This document shows positions 47,310 to 57,513 of a DNA stretch of 64,000 nucleotides, one piece after another. Origin of the DNA: Carya illinoinensis (lineage: Eukaryota > Streptophyta > Magnoliopsida > Fagales > Juglandaceae); assembly GCF_018687715.1 (NCBI RefSeq), contig NC_056765.1, forward strand, positions 3,286,001 to 3,350,000. The letters are read 5' to 3'. Made by a program: the position numbers and the translations under genes. Under the pieces are notes generated by a model. The model saw nothing but the letters and a program-made list of their open reading frames with translations. It ran no database searches and was not told the DNA's origin. The number at the start of each line of letters is the position of its first letter. The first letter of the stretch is position 1.

Positions 47310-47455
47310 AATTTTAAGTATAATTATGTATTAATTTATTGATAAAAAAATAAATTTTATTAAAAATAATGTTAATTTAAATTTTAAGTATAAATAAATT
47401 AATATTAGTACATAGATTAATATGTGATTGTATTTATATGTAACAAAATTTTAAT
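47310..47455. repeat. Family B repeat copy
   Basis: Contains TAATTATGTATTAATTTATTGATAAAAAAATAAATTTTATTAAAAATAATGTTAATTTAAATTTTAAGTATAAAT and ends GATTAATATGTGATTGTATTTATATGTAAC. A partial second copy follows at about 47825-47960. Confidence 0.55.
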
Positions 47456-48264
47456 TTTTTTTTTTGCTGAGAATATGATGGGATAAGTTGAAAGCTTTAC
47501 TATTGTTTTATATGATATGAGATAGTTATTTATAAATAAAAGGTCACTTTGTTTTTTAAAGTGTATGGTTTGGTAAATTTTTTTTAATTTAATGATTAAG
47601 AAATTATTTTAAGTGTACTGATATATTTTTTTTAAAATATTTAAATATATTAAAAAAATGTAAAAAGAAAAATAAAAAAAATAATGTGCGATCAAATGGA
47701 ATGATACTACTTAAGCAGTAAAGTAGCCCGCTCCTATTTATAAATACTAATGAATTGAAATAGTAGAGTGAGTTTTATAAGATTCATGTAAAATGAATTA
47801 AAATAATTTTGGCTGTAAGCAATTATGTTCATCTATTTAACGTAATTGGTCAGAATGTCTAACTTTAATGAAAATGGTGCCAATTTGAATTTTGAATATG
47901 AATGCAATAGTATTGGTATGCAGATTGATATACAAATTCGCTTGTAGGCAGCAAAATTTAATGAATTTATGTGTTTGAATGTTAAGATGAATTTTTATAT
48001 ATTTATGATAAGTTGAAAAATATTGTGGGTCTCGCGTGTAAATACGTGTTGAGTTGAAAAATATTGTGAATCTCATGTGTAAAGAGATTTTGAATTGAAA
48101 TAAATTTAATGATTTAAAAATTAAATATTTAGATATTAGACTCAACTTAAAATTAGACTATCCAATTAAGTTCCAATCAGGACCTTAGGGTCGATGTACG
48201 TATGATGCTAATTATTCTCTTCTTTGGCTAGTTTTTATGCCATCTTTATCTTATAAACCATCGT

Positions 48265-48435
48265 TGAGAAGTATTATAGCGGTTACAAATTTTTTTATAA
48301 AAATAAATTTATAAATTAATATAACTTTATATAATATATTTGATTTATTTTATAATAAAAATAATTTTACAATCTAATATATTACATCAGGTTACATCAT
48401 CTTGATTTTTTATTTTATTTTTTTAGTTAAAGCGT
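48265..48435. repeat. Family C repeat copy
   Basis: Contains AAAAATAAATTTATAAATTAATATAACTTTATA and TTTATTTTATAATAAAAATAATTTTACAATCTAATATATTACATC, with AGTTAAAGCGTTTC at the right. Confidence 0.6.
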
Positions 48436-48919
48436 TTCTCTTCTTCATTTAGGGGAAAAAAAAGATTAATGTCTCGTAATTCTCACAATCCAATTATGTA
48501 TTGTAATTTTGATTCTTCATCAAGAAAGAATATTTCCATATCAAAACTATGCAGTCTTTTACCTAAAAATTGATCTAAGATTTTAGGTTAACAAAATTTA
48601 TAAAAAAAAACTCTCAATAATTATAATTTATTTCTAAAAGGGATTCTTTAAACATGTTCATGTAATAGAAAACGTTCTATTTATTCTTAAATAGCTTCTA
48701 ACTAATTTTTCCATTATTATTCTTACTCAAAATCGAATCATGAGCGAAAAATGGTGTGAATTATCATAGAAAAGCATATTAAAAGAGTAAAGTGGTCAAC
48801 TAAAACTAGTCAACTTGTCAATTACTAATGTTTTGTAACTTTTATTTATATTACCAACCTTTTAATTGGCATTTGGCAAGGAATAAATATCAATCACCAG
48901 TGGTGTTACTTTAAGAGTT

Positions 48920-49430
48920 TGGATATTGAGCGAAATTGAGATGAGATAAGATAAAAGTTGAATGAAATATTATTAAATTTTTAATTTTTAATATTATTTT
49001 TATTTTATGATTTGAAAAAATTGAATTGTTTATTATATTTTATGTGAGAGTTTAGAAAATTATAATGATAAGATGATATAAGATGTCAATTTAACTTATC
49101 TTTACAATTTTTTTAAACTTAAAAAAATAATATAATAAATAATTTAATTTTGCAAATCATAAAATAAAAATAATATTAAAAAATATATATTTTAATAATA
49201 CTTTATTCAATTTTCAAATCTCACGTAATCTCAACTCAATTCATTATCCAATTCTCCTATTAAATACTATTTAGATAGTGAGTTAAGATAAGATAAATTT
49301 AGATGAAAGTTAAAAATTAAATAAAATATCATAATTAGTTTAAAATTTAAAAAAATTAAATTATTTATTATATTTTATATAAAAATTCAAAATAATAATA
49401 ATAATAATATAAAATAAGATAAAACTTTTT
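48920..49430. repeat. Three family A copies in a row, the middle one inverted
   Basis: The copies are at about 48920-49085 (plus), 49085-49250 (minus, ending ATCTCAACTCAATTCATTATCC) and 49262-49430 (plus, starting TTTAGATAGTGAGTTAAGATAAG). The first two form a large inverted repeat whose RNA could fold into a hairpin. The cluster ends about 300 bp upstream of the GIL1-like start codon. Confidence 0.65.
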
Positions 49431-49725
49431 CAATATCCCCTAATCTCTTCCATTGCAGTTGACTGATGTATTGGCAAGTCAAACCACCTAAAAATATACA
49501 CCCAATTACCAAATAAAATAAAATAAAATAAAGCAAATCCACAATACCTTCCTTCCAAGGCATCCAAAGCACCATGACCACCATCTCACAGCAAGCACAA
49601 GCAGCAGTGTAACCCAAGAGTTCTCACACACTCTCTCCCTCTCTCTCTCTCCCCTTGAAAAATCCTTTGTCTTCTTCTTTTCTCTCCAATCTTTGTACTG
49701 ATTCAGAGTCCAATTCCATTCCAAA

Positions 49726-51186
49726 ATGCCGGACGCAGATGGCTCCTCCAAACCCCCACAAATCTCCGATATGTTCCAAAAATTCGCCCAGGCTTTCAAG
49801 TCCAAGACCTTCGAGTTCTTCACTGAAATCGAACCCGTCGAAGACTCCGACGTTTTTTCCCTCCTTGACTCCGCCGAAGAAGTCATCACGGACCAGAAGG
49901 TCGTGGTAATCAAGCCTGATCCAATTTACGGTCCCTCCGTGCCCGAACAGCCATCACTATCACCACCACGGTCGGTGATGCCAAGGCCATTGAGCCGGAC
50001 CCAGAACAAAACCATCAATACCCGTATCACTCAGACCCTAATTTCTTCCATTTTTGCTACAGTTTCCTCTTTTGAAGCTTCGTACTTTCAGTTACAGGCT
50101 GCCCATGTTCCGTTTGCTGAGGAAAACGTGAAGGACGCGGATAGAGCCTTGGTCTCACACCTTCAAAGGCTGTCTGAATTCAAGCAGTTCTATAAAGATT
50201 GTTGTAGAAACCAGGATTTTGGTGATGATTTGCCGATTGGGTCTTGCTTGGAAGCTCGGGTGGAAGAGAATCAAAGCAAGCTTCGTATACTCGGGAACGT
50301 CTCGAATCGGTTGCAGTCGGAGATTGATCAGAAAGATAACCAGGTTTTGGCTTTGAAGAAGAAGTTGGGGGAGATTCAGAAGTCCAATTTTGAGTTGTCA
50401 AAGAGGTTGTCTGGTAACTTGAACTCATCTTATGACGTTTTGTTGTCGGTTAGAGTATTTGATTCTGTTTTACTTGATGCCTGTAGAGCAACACATAGGT
50501 TTACGAAGATTTTGATTGAATTGATGAGGAAAGCTATGTGGGATTTGGGTTTGGCAGCCAATTCTGTATATTCGGATATCGAGTACGCAAAAGAAGGACA
50601 TAGTCGGTATGCCTTTATGTCGTATGTCTCTTTATTGATGTTTAAAGGATTTGATTTGGATGGGTTTGGAGTGGGCGAGAATGAAATTGTGTGCAATGGG
50701 CATGTTTTGAATTCCGAAAAGAATAGTAGTTCTTTGAAGCAATTGCTCGAGCACGTATCTAGCAATCCTGTGGAGTTGCTGAGTATGAATCGGAAGTGTG
50801 AATTTGCTAGGTTTTGTGAGACTAAGTATCAGGAGCTTATCCACCCTACCATGGAATCATCGATTTTCAGTAATTTGGACCGAAATGAAACGATTTTGAA
50901 TTCGTGGAAATCATTGAGCGTGTTCTATGATTCATTTGTGAGAATGGCAAGCGCGATATGGACCTTGCATAAGTTGGCGTTTTCATTTGATCCTGTGGTT
51001 GAGATTTTTAAAGTAGAGAGAGGCACAGATTTCTCGATGGTGTACATGGAAGATGTCACAAGGAGGTGCATGTTGCCATGTAAAACTAGAGCAAAGGTCG
51101 GGTGCACTGTGGTTCCGGGTTTTAAAATTGGAAGGACAATAATTCAGTCTCAGGTTTATTTGAGTGGCCTGAAATTTAGAGAGTAG
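49726..51186 (+). CDS. DUF641 protein, GIL1 / IRK-interacting-like
   Basis: An intronless 486-residue protein of the plant DUF641 family. It includes GRAVITROPIC IN THE LIGHT 1, which acts in light-dependent loss of gravitropism, and IRKI, which interacts with a leucine-rich receptor kinase. Seen here: an N-terminal part (PPQISDMFQKFAQAFKSKTF, ITDQKVVVIKPDP), the DUF641 core from about residue 98 (TQTLISSIFATVSSFEASYF, LQAAHVPF), a coiled coil at about 180-235 (LQSEIDQKDNQVLALKKKLG), and a conserved C-terminal half ending VVPGFKIGRTIIQSQVYLSG. The upstream GTG-type or ATG frames do not match the family, and the ATG after CCATTCCAAA fits well. There is no signal peptide or membrane segment. 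Family placement is secure. The precise orthologue and function are not. Confidence 0.9.
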   Translation: MPDADGSSKPPQISDMFQKFAQAFKSKTFEFFTEIEPVEDSDVFSLLDSAEEVITDQKVVVIKPDPIYGPSVPEQPSLSPPRSVMPRPLSRTQNKTINTRITQTLISSIFATVSSFEASYFQLQAAHVPFAEENVKDADRALVSHLQRLSEFKQFYKDCCRNQDFGDDLPIGSCLEARVEENQSKLRILGNVSNRLQSEIDQKDNQVLALKKKLGEIQKSNFELSKRLSGNLNSSYDVLLSVRVFDSVLLDACRATHRFTKILIELMRKAMWDLGLAANSVYSDIEYAKEGHSRYAFMSYVSLLMFKGFDLDGFGVGENEIVCNGHVLNSEKNSSSLKQLLEHVSSNPVELLSMNRKCEFARFCETKYQELIHPTMESSIFSNLDRNETILNSWKSLSVFYDSFVRMASAIWTLHKLAFSFDPVVEIFKVERGTDFSMVYMEDVTRRCMLPCKTRAKVGCTVVPGFKIGRTIIQSQVYLSGLKFRE

Positions 51187-52848
51187 TAATCCATGGTTCT
51201 GGTTTAGGAAATCATGGCAATGGTAATGGACAGAACAGTTTCATAGGCTTCTTTTCTGGTCAAGGTTTAGTCTTCAATAATGGAAATGTACAAATCAAAG
51301 AAGGCCCATCTCTTTCACTTTGCCTTAGAAGGAAAGACCTTGAAACAGACAGGTATCAGCCTCTTGCTATGCTGCTGAAGTGGGAGTTGGGAGTTACCGG
51401 GGGTATAGCTGCTTCTTTTTTGGCTATCTTGTGATCGGAGCTGTGATTCTGTCTGATTTGTGAATTTGGTTTTCCTTATTTATGTTTGTTAACTCATGTA
51501 GAGAAAAATGTATAGAAGCTTGTTTTTCTCTTTCTCCCCCATTTTTCTTAGGTTCATCTGACACAAATATATTCTGAATTTGTATCTTAATCAGCCACTC
51601 TAACAACTAATCATAGTGTTGACTTTCAATTGTAAACTGTTACTGCATGAGCGAATGATACTATTCACCATCAAGTGTATGATATCATTACTATATACAC
51701 TCTTGAGAAAAGAATTTTCTTACTTGGTCTGAATGACAGAAGGACAATTGCATGTCTACCACCTTCTCGTCCCAAATTTGTCTGTAAAAATTTTATGTGC
51801 AGTCACTTTTACGTACTCTTTTATGCATTCTAGTGATATAATTGATTTTGTATTAAAAAAAAATTAATCCAGCTAATCATATAAGTGGAGTGCGCAGAGA
51901 ATACGTAAAAGTGACTATATCTAACATTACTCATTTGTCTGTGATATCGGGACTAAGATGTTGGACTCCTTGCATTTTGCACGGCCTGGCAGGGTTTAAT
52001 CGGGTGAAAAACACGTTTGCATGGGCCGGGGTTCCTCATCATCAAAAAGAAATGTTTGATGAAGCTTTTTGCCTGAAATCATAGCTCTTGTTTTATATCT
52101 CACACTGGCTTTGCTTCTTTGCGAATAATTCACTTGTTTAAACTCGTAGAGAAATATATGCTGATTTAATTTCTCACTGCAGGGTATCCTTGTTCTGTCC
52201 GTTCTTCAGGGTTTGAAGTCTGTGATGTTTGCCTCGACCTGGGCCTTTTTGTTGGGTATAGGGAGACCACTTCCAATGTTCTTTTTTACTATTATTGTAG
52301 TCCAATCTTTTCATGAACTTCAATCATTTTCTCAAACCTTCAGATATCCTTATTTCTCGCTTGTGAGATGCTACATAGGGAGATATCAAGCCATTGACAT
52401 TTATTAGATATAGTTGATCAAGCAAAGCATAAAGGAGGTGCTTGGTTAATTAGAGCCTTATGATTCTTTTTCTTCCTTCCTTCCTTTTTGTATAACAAGA
52501 TATTCTCATATGTTTCCTTTCCAAACATTACTTAAAACAGTTTTCAATTACAAATCTTCAATTTTTTCATCTAATCATGATCCAAACACAACCCAATACA
52601 ACTTTCCCAAGCTTCTAAACAAAACACAAAAAATAATACAATTTTTTTAAATTTTAGGACAAAAATTATATTAAATATTATATTCAAACAATTTTCTAAC
52701 TTTATAATATTTTCATTCAACTATTTTTTTTTTCTCAAAATCCAATAAAACATGCTAACTCAAATCATTTCACTATAATTCATAAACTATTTCACTACTT
52801 TTCAAAGAAGTTTGGTTTAGCTAATAGTAATGGCTACCAATAGGACCA
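51187..52848. other. GIL1-like 3' region and gene-free gap
   Basis: The first few hundred bases are likely the 3' untranslated region of the DUF641 gene. A family D repeat lies at 51788-51925. Sequence at 51940-52400 is less AT-rich but holds no recognised protein. The part from about 52490 to 52810 is AT-rich and resembles a worn inverted family A copy. Confidence 0.4.
51788..51925. repeat. Short inverted-repeat element, family D
   Basis: The left end GTGCAGTCACTTTTACGTACTC and the right end GAGAATACGTAAAAGTGACTAT are inverted. About 140 bp. It matches the 27905-28060 copy. Confidence 0.7.
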
Positions 52849-52851
52849 TAA

Positions 52852-53511
52852 GAGCATTAGTAGTTGGCTCAACAAACTTTAACTAAAATTTAGCTAGAAA
52901 GTTCACTTTTACAAATTTTAGCTAGCCACTTTTTACAACACTAAATAATAAACTCAACAAATATTTCATTATTATATTAAAATATTGATTTTGAACTCTA
53001 ATTTCTGTAATTTTATATGTTCGGTTTCAGTATAATACACCACTAGAAATTCTCAACCTCCACAACAAATAAACACACTCGAAGTGGTTCATCATCTTTG
53101 ATTTTATCAAATTCAATACACTAAAATCACATTTAGAAATTCAATCAAAGGTTGAGAATTTAAAAAAAATGGAGTTCAAATAGAGATGAATCCAGAAAAA
53201 TTCCATCCAGTACCAAAACTGATACTAGAAATTGCATAAAAAAAATAATATTTTACTATAGCTGGGAAGTAATAAGAAATCGCATCTAGAGAGACTCCGT
53301 CCGGTGCGCGGGAGTTGATCTCGTTCGGTGCTGCATTTGGGAAGTAATATTTTACTCAAAAAATAATATTTAGCTAGTCTCTTTGCCTCAATAAATTTGG
53401 CTAGCCAAATGCTTGATGGCCAAATTTATTGTATATTTATTTAACCCATTGTAGCACTTTATTTTACATTTTAGCTATAATTTAATTTTATTGAGTTCAC
53501 TATTAGTACTC
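52852..53511. mobile_element. PIF/Harbinger-like (Tourist-type) MITE with TAA duplication
   Basis: The element starts GAGCATTAGTAGTTGGCTC and ends, read inward, GAGTACTAATAGTGAACTC. TAA flanks it at 52849-52851 and 53512-53514. A 3-bp TAA/TTA duplication with GAGCATTAGTAG-type ends is characteristic of Tourist-like elements of the PIF/Harbinger group. It is 660 bp and without a transposase frame. A GC-richer patch at about 53290-53335 in the middle is unlike the rest and may be captured DNA. Confidence 0.8.
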
Positions 53512-53514
53512 TAA

Positions 53515-54189
53515 GTTTTGTTATTGCACGTTTTCTTTTCATGAATTAGGCTTTGATAGAATGCGAGTCTCAAATAGCCCAAATAATTAGCTGAAGCCAA
53601 AGCCCATAAGCTTATTTATGTTCTATGAAGATGCAACCCAACAAAAGTCAAGTGTTTTATGTGGGCTTTGTTCCCATTCTCAAACAACTGACCACTCACA
53701 AATATTCAAAGCCCAGTAAAGTTAATTGCCAACTTTATCCCTTTACCTCCAAATTATAGTAATTTAACCCCGTTAAAATTCTAACGTTAAACATAGGTAT
53801 CTGAAAGGCTGCATGGATCTTAAATGGCATCGAGATCCAAATGTGCTTTCCAACAAATACGATCGAGATCCGTCCATGAGTTGAGTGAAAATGATGTTAT
53901 AAAGTTTTCAAAATCTTGTCTCCAAATTCTTTATCTTTATTTTTTTTGTGGTCGATTCTTTCTATTTGCAAGATACAATATTTAAATTTAAAATCTCTCT
54001 TGCAAATTAAATCATGTCATCAACCCATATTTTGTTTTTATTTTTAAATAAATTAGATGAAATGCTAATTTAAAAAGATTTCATGGTAGAGTGCAAGATA
54101 AATAAAAATCTTTTATATATCATGGTAGAGTGCATTGTGACTCGATCAGAGTCGAGATCAGCATATCATGACCTATATTCCCTTATCAA
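53515..54189. other. Gap with nothing recognised
   Basis: AT-rich, no conserved frame. A small direct repeat (CATGGTAGAGTGCA) occurs at about 54082 and 54121. Confidence 0.4.
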
Positions 54190-55960
54190 TCCCTATCCCC
54201 TCCATGCCATACGTGTGCTCTTGACCCCATTGTGTCCACTCTCATCCAAAGTCAATCAAATCTCCCTTCTATAAATCCTACTCCTCAATAGTCCTCCCCT
54301 CCATCATCTACATCTGTTTCTCCATCAGTAGACACCTCTCCCACTAACATTCATCCAATGGTTACTCGTGCTAAGGCTGGAATCACAAAACATAAAGCCT
54401 TCCATGCTCTTTGACTTGTTCCCCAATCTCCCTTCCTTCAAGCTCTTCTCACCATTAAAGAATTGCTAGTAAACATCATGAAGGGCTAGCAGCAATGGAT
54501 GATGAAATGTATGCTTTTCATCATAACAACACTTGGACATTGGTGCCTAAGCCTTCTCATAGAAATATAGTTGACTGTCACTCGGTATTTCACACCAAGC
54601 TCAAACTAGATGGCACTATTGATTGTTATAAAGCCTGATTGGTTGTCAAAGGATACACACAACTTCCTTACCAAGACTTTCATCAAACTTTTAGTCCTGT
54701 TATCAAGACTTCAATTGTTCGTATCATCTTATATCTTGCTATTGCACATAGCTGGTCTTTACAACAATTAGATGTCAGAAATGCTTTCCTTCATAGATCA
54801 TTGTCTAAAAAAGTTTTTATGAAACAACCCTCAAGGGTACATCAACCCTAAGCTCTCTAGCCATGTCTGTTGCCTAAACAAAGCTCTTTATGGTTGAAAC
54901 AAGCCCCACATGCTTGGTTCCACAAGTTCAACAGAGCACCTTACTTCAATTTGGTTTCTCCTGTAGCAAAGCAGATTCCTCCCTCTTTATCTACCGCAAA
55001 CTAGGAGGCATCATCTATCTCTTGCTTTACATTGATGACATAGTCACTAGTAACAACACCAAGTTATTGACTTCATTAGTCAACCAACTCAATCATGCTC
55101 TCTCAATGAAAGATCTTAGTCCCTTACACTACTTTTTGGGAATTGAAGTCCAATCATCCTCCTCTAGTCTCTTCCTATCTCAGACAAAATATGCATGTGA
55201 TCTTCTCAATCGTGCTACTATGCTTGAGTGCAATCCAGTATTGACTCCAATGGTGGTTGGATAGAGACTCACTGGTGAAGGAACTCTATTTTCAGACCCC
55301 ACTCTAAACAGATCTCTTGTAGGTGGCCTTCAATATCTCACCATAACAGACCAGATCTCTCATATTTTGTTAACACAGTTTGTCAATTCATATATGTGTT
55401 GTTAAAAGGATACTTTGATATGTCAAAGGCACTTTGCATTTTGGATTCAACATTTCGTCACAAAGGTCACCTACTTTGTTAGCTTACTCAGATGCTGATT
55501 GGGCAAGCTGTCCTAACACACGTCCGTCCATGTCTGGCTATGCCATTAATTTTCTAGGCTTAAACTTAGTATCATGGAGTGCTAAAACACAACCCACTAT
55601 GTCATGATCCAATGCCAAGCCTGAGTATTGAACCCTTGCTACAACAGTGACTTGGATACGAAACATTCTCAAAGAACTTCACATAAATCTTTCATGTCCA
55701 GCCACTTTGCTATGTGATAATCAAATTGCAATTTTCTTATCTTGTAATCCTGCTTCTCAAACTCGATTGAAACATATTGCTCTTGATTACCACTTCGTTC
55801 ATGCCAAGTGGCTGCTAGCCATTTACATGTTAAATTCATTCCATCAATTCTTCAATTTGCGGATATCTTCACCAAGAGTCTACCTCATCCATAGTCTATC
55901 TTCTTTCGGTCCAAGCTAACTGTCTTAGCATCTTCAGTTAGCTTGAAGGGGGGGGGGGTG
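54190..55960 (+). mobile_element. Decayed Ty1/Copia pol (reverse transcriptase and RNase H)
   Basis: Broken frames give the Copia reverse transcriptase in order: AMDDEMYAFHHNNTWTLVP near 54490, VVKGYTQLPYQDFHQTFSPV near 54640, LDVRNAFLHRSLSKKVFMKQ near 54765, and the catalytic-site region LLYIDDIVTSNN near 55025. RNase H motifs follow near 55500-55760 (WASCPNTRPSMSGYA, VSWSAKTQPTMS, LLCDNQIAIFLSCNP, KHIALDYHFV). Several stops and frameshifts separate them, for example a TGA at about 54638-54640 and shifts near 54850 and 55265. Gag, protease and most of integrase are missing on the left. The copy cannot be active. Confidence 0.9.
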
Positions 55961-56170
55961 GTTAATGTTATAAATGGAAAGGTGGACCTCAATCCAGCTT
56001 ACTCTTCTCTACATAGAAAGATAGACAACTCTCCATGATCTTAGTTGCTAATATCAAGCCTTGCAGATTTCCTTCTGTGTAATATTAACATTGTACAGAT
56101 TTTTAGGCTAGTGATTGATTTGTATTTAATTGTAATATATTATAGACCTTGCAATATAATACACAAGTAG
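55940..56170 (+). mobile_element. Polypurine tract and possible start of the Copia 3' LTR
   Basis: AGCTTGAAGGGGGGGGGGGTGG at about 55941-55962 sits where the polypurine tract of Copia elements lies, directly after the RNase H remnant. The next bases (TGGTTAATGTTATAAATGG) would begin the 3' LTR. The LTR's end cannot be placed, and no matching 5' LTR is present in the window. Confidence 0.5.
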
Positions 56171-56455
56171 ACACACATACTTAGTTGAGGTGTGAAATAT
56201 CAATCTCTTCAAGTATGATATCTTAACCCCAAATGAAACATATATTTTGCACTTCCTATAATTGTTAAAAAAAACAAAGAAAAAGTATCTTTATGTATAT
56301 AATATGCTTCTCTATGACCTCACTCACCTCCTTATATACTTTTACTAATAATAATACTGGCATTGTTATAATATTAACCATATTATATACAGTTTAAATA
56401 TATAGTAATCTCTAATCATAACTAATTTATCGGGATTTTATATACCTTTAATTAA

Positions 56456-56760
56456 CACTACAACAGAAGTCACTTTTCCCAGCAATTAGAAATCGTCGAG
56501 AAAAGTCCAAAAATCGCTGCCAAATATCAATCCCAGCGATTTTAAAGTCGTTGCAACTTCGCCAGTATTATTTCTCCACTTCTGATCTATTACAATGGAA
56601 GTAAAAAATCGTTGCTAATAGGTTTCCTTTCCCGGAGATTTTTTAATCGCCGCTATTGAGTTATTAAACCGAAAGGTGTTATAAAACCGAAAAAATATTT
56701 CCCAACGATTTTCTAAAACCTGAAACTTTGATAGCGATTAGAAAGAATGGTAATTGTAAA
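56456..56760 (+). mobile_element. CACTA (En/Spm) transposon left end
   Basis: CACTACAACAGAAGTCAC at 56456 has the CACTA terminus. It is followed by about 300 bp with repeated, both-orientation motifs of the type AGCGATTTTAAAGTCGTTGC, AAAATCGTTGCTAAT and TTTAATCGCCGCT, the subterminal repeats typical of Spm elements. No opposite end (TTGTAGTG with mirror subterminal repeats) was found up to 64000. The element either extends beyond the window or has lost its other end. No transposase frame is visible. Confidence 0.7.
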
Positions 56761-57020
56761 TAGTTGAAACATCGTGTCATCGTGTCAACAAGTTACTAAA
56801 AAGAATGTTCACTCACTAATAGACATGACACGATGAATCTGTTAAGCTTACTGAAAGAATGATAGCTAATTTAGTAGGTACAAGCCAACTTTCTTTCCTG
56901 CCCTATAGATATTCTATAGATATTCCAAAAATCAAACCTTTAGGAAAGCAATACTCCAACTATTATTTGCAGGATCAAACCTCTAGGAAAGAAATACTCC
57001 AACTATAGCATGTTTGCTAT

Positions 57021-57457
57021 CCAATAAAGGCCATTGAGTTTTCTACATGAAAGATATATGAATATCGTGGGTTAAGAATGTACAAATAATATGAATTTAC
57101 ATAGAAATGGAAGGGAACAATGAAGTATAAAAAATCTGAAATTTTCACCAAAAATGACATTTGATAGCTTTTTAGTAACTTGTTGAAACCAAGTTAAATG
57201 AAGAGCCAAAGCTCACAAGATGGCTGGTTTTTTTTCCTTGTTTTCAATAGTTTTTCATACAAATAAATAACAGTTGAGCAAAAGATGTAAATAAAAAATA
57301 GGGATGAAATGGACTGGTTGAAACCCAAAACAAATTGCATAGCAAAATTTTCTGCACTAGCATGGACAGCTAACAACTTTAGTACATTCATGCAAGAGTA
57401 GCTAGTAGCTTGAGAAGAAACATCATATTTTTTTTTGTGAAAGCATAGCATAAACAG
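57021..57457 (+). repeat. Direct duplication, copy 1
   Basis: Runs from CCAATAAAGGCCATTGAG to GAAAGCATAGCATAAACAG. It matches 58449-58926 along its whole length, with small gaps and many point differences, so the duplication is old. The copies are 1428 bp apart. Confidence 0.85.
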
Positions 57458-57513
57458 TTCTACATATTACCTTTGATCGAGAAAGGTGACGGACACGAAG
57501 ATATATAACTCAC

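Larger units (their letters stand above)
43781..49600. other. Repeat-dense, AT-rich gap without genes
   Basis: Nearly 6 kb with no conserved frame and at least ten recognisable copies of families A, B and C, listed separately. The plus-strand frame at 47048-47293 has no family features. The last 200 bases before 49726 are a likely leader and promoter, with a CT-rich run (49630-49660). Confidence 0.5.
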
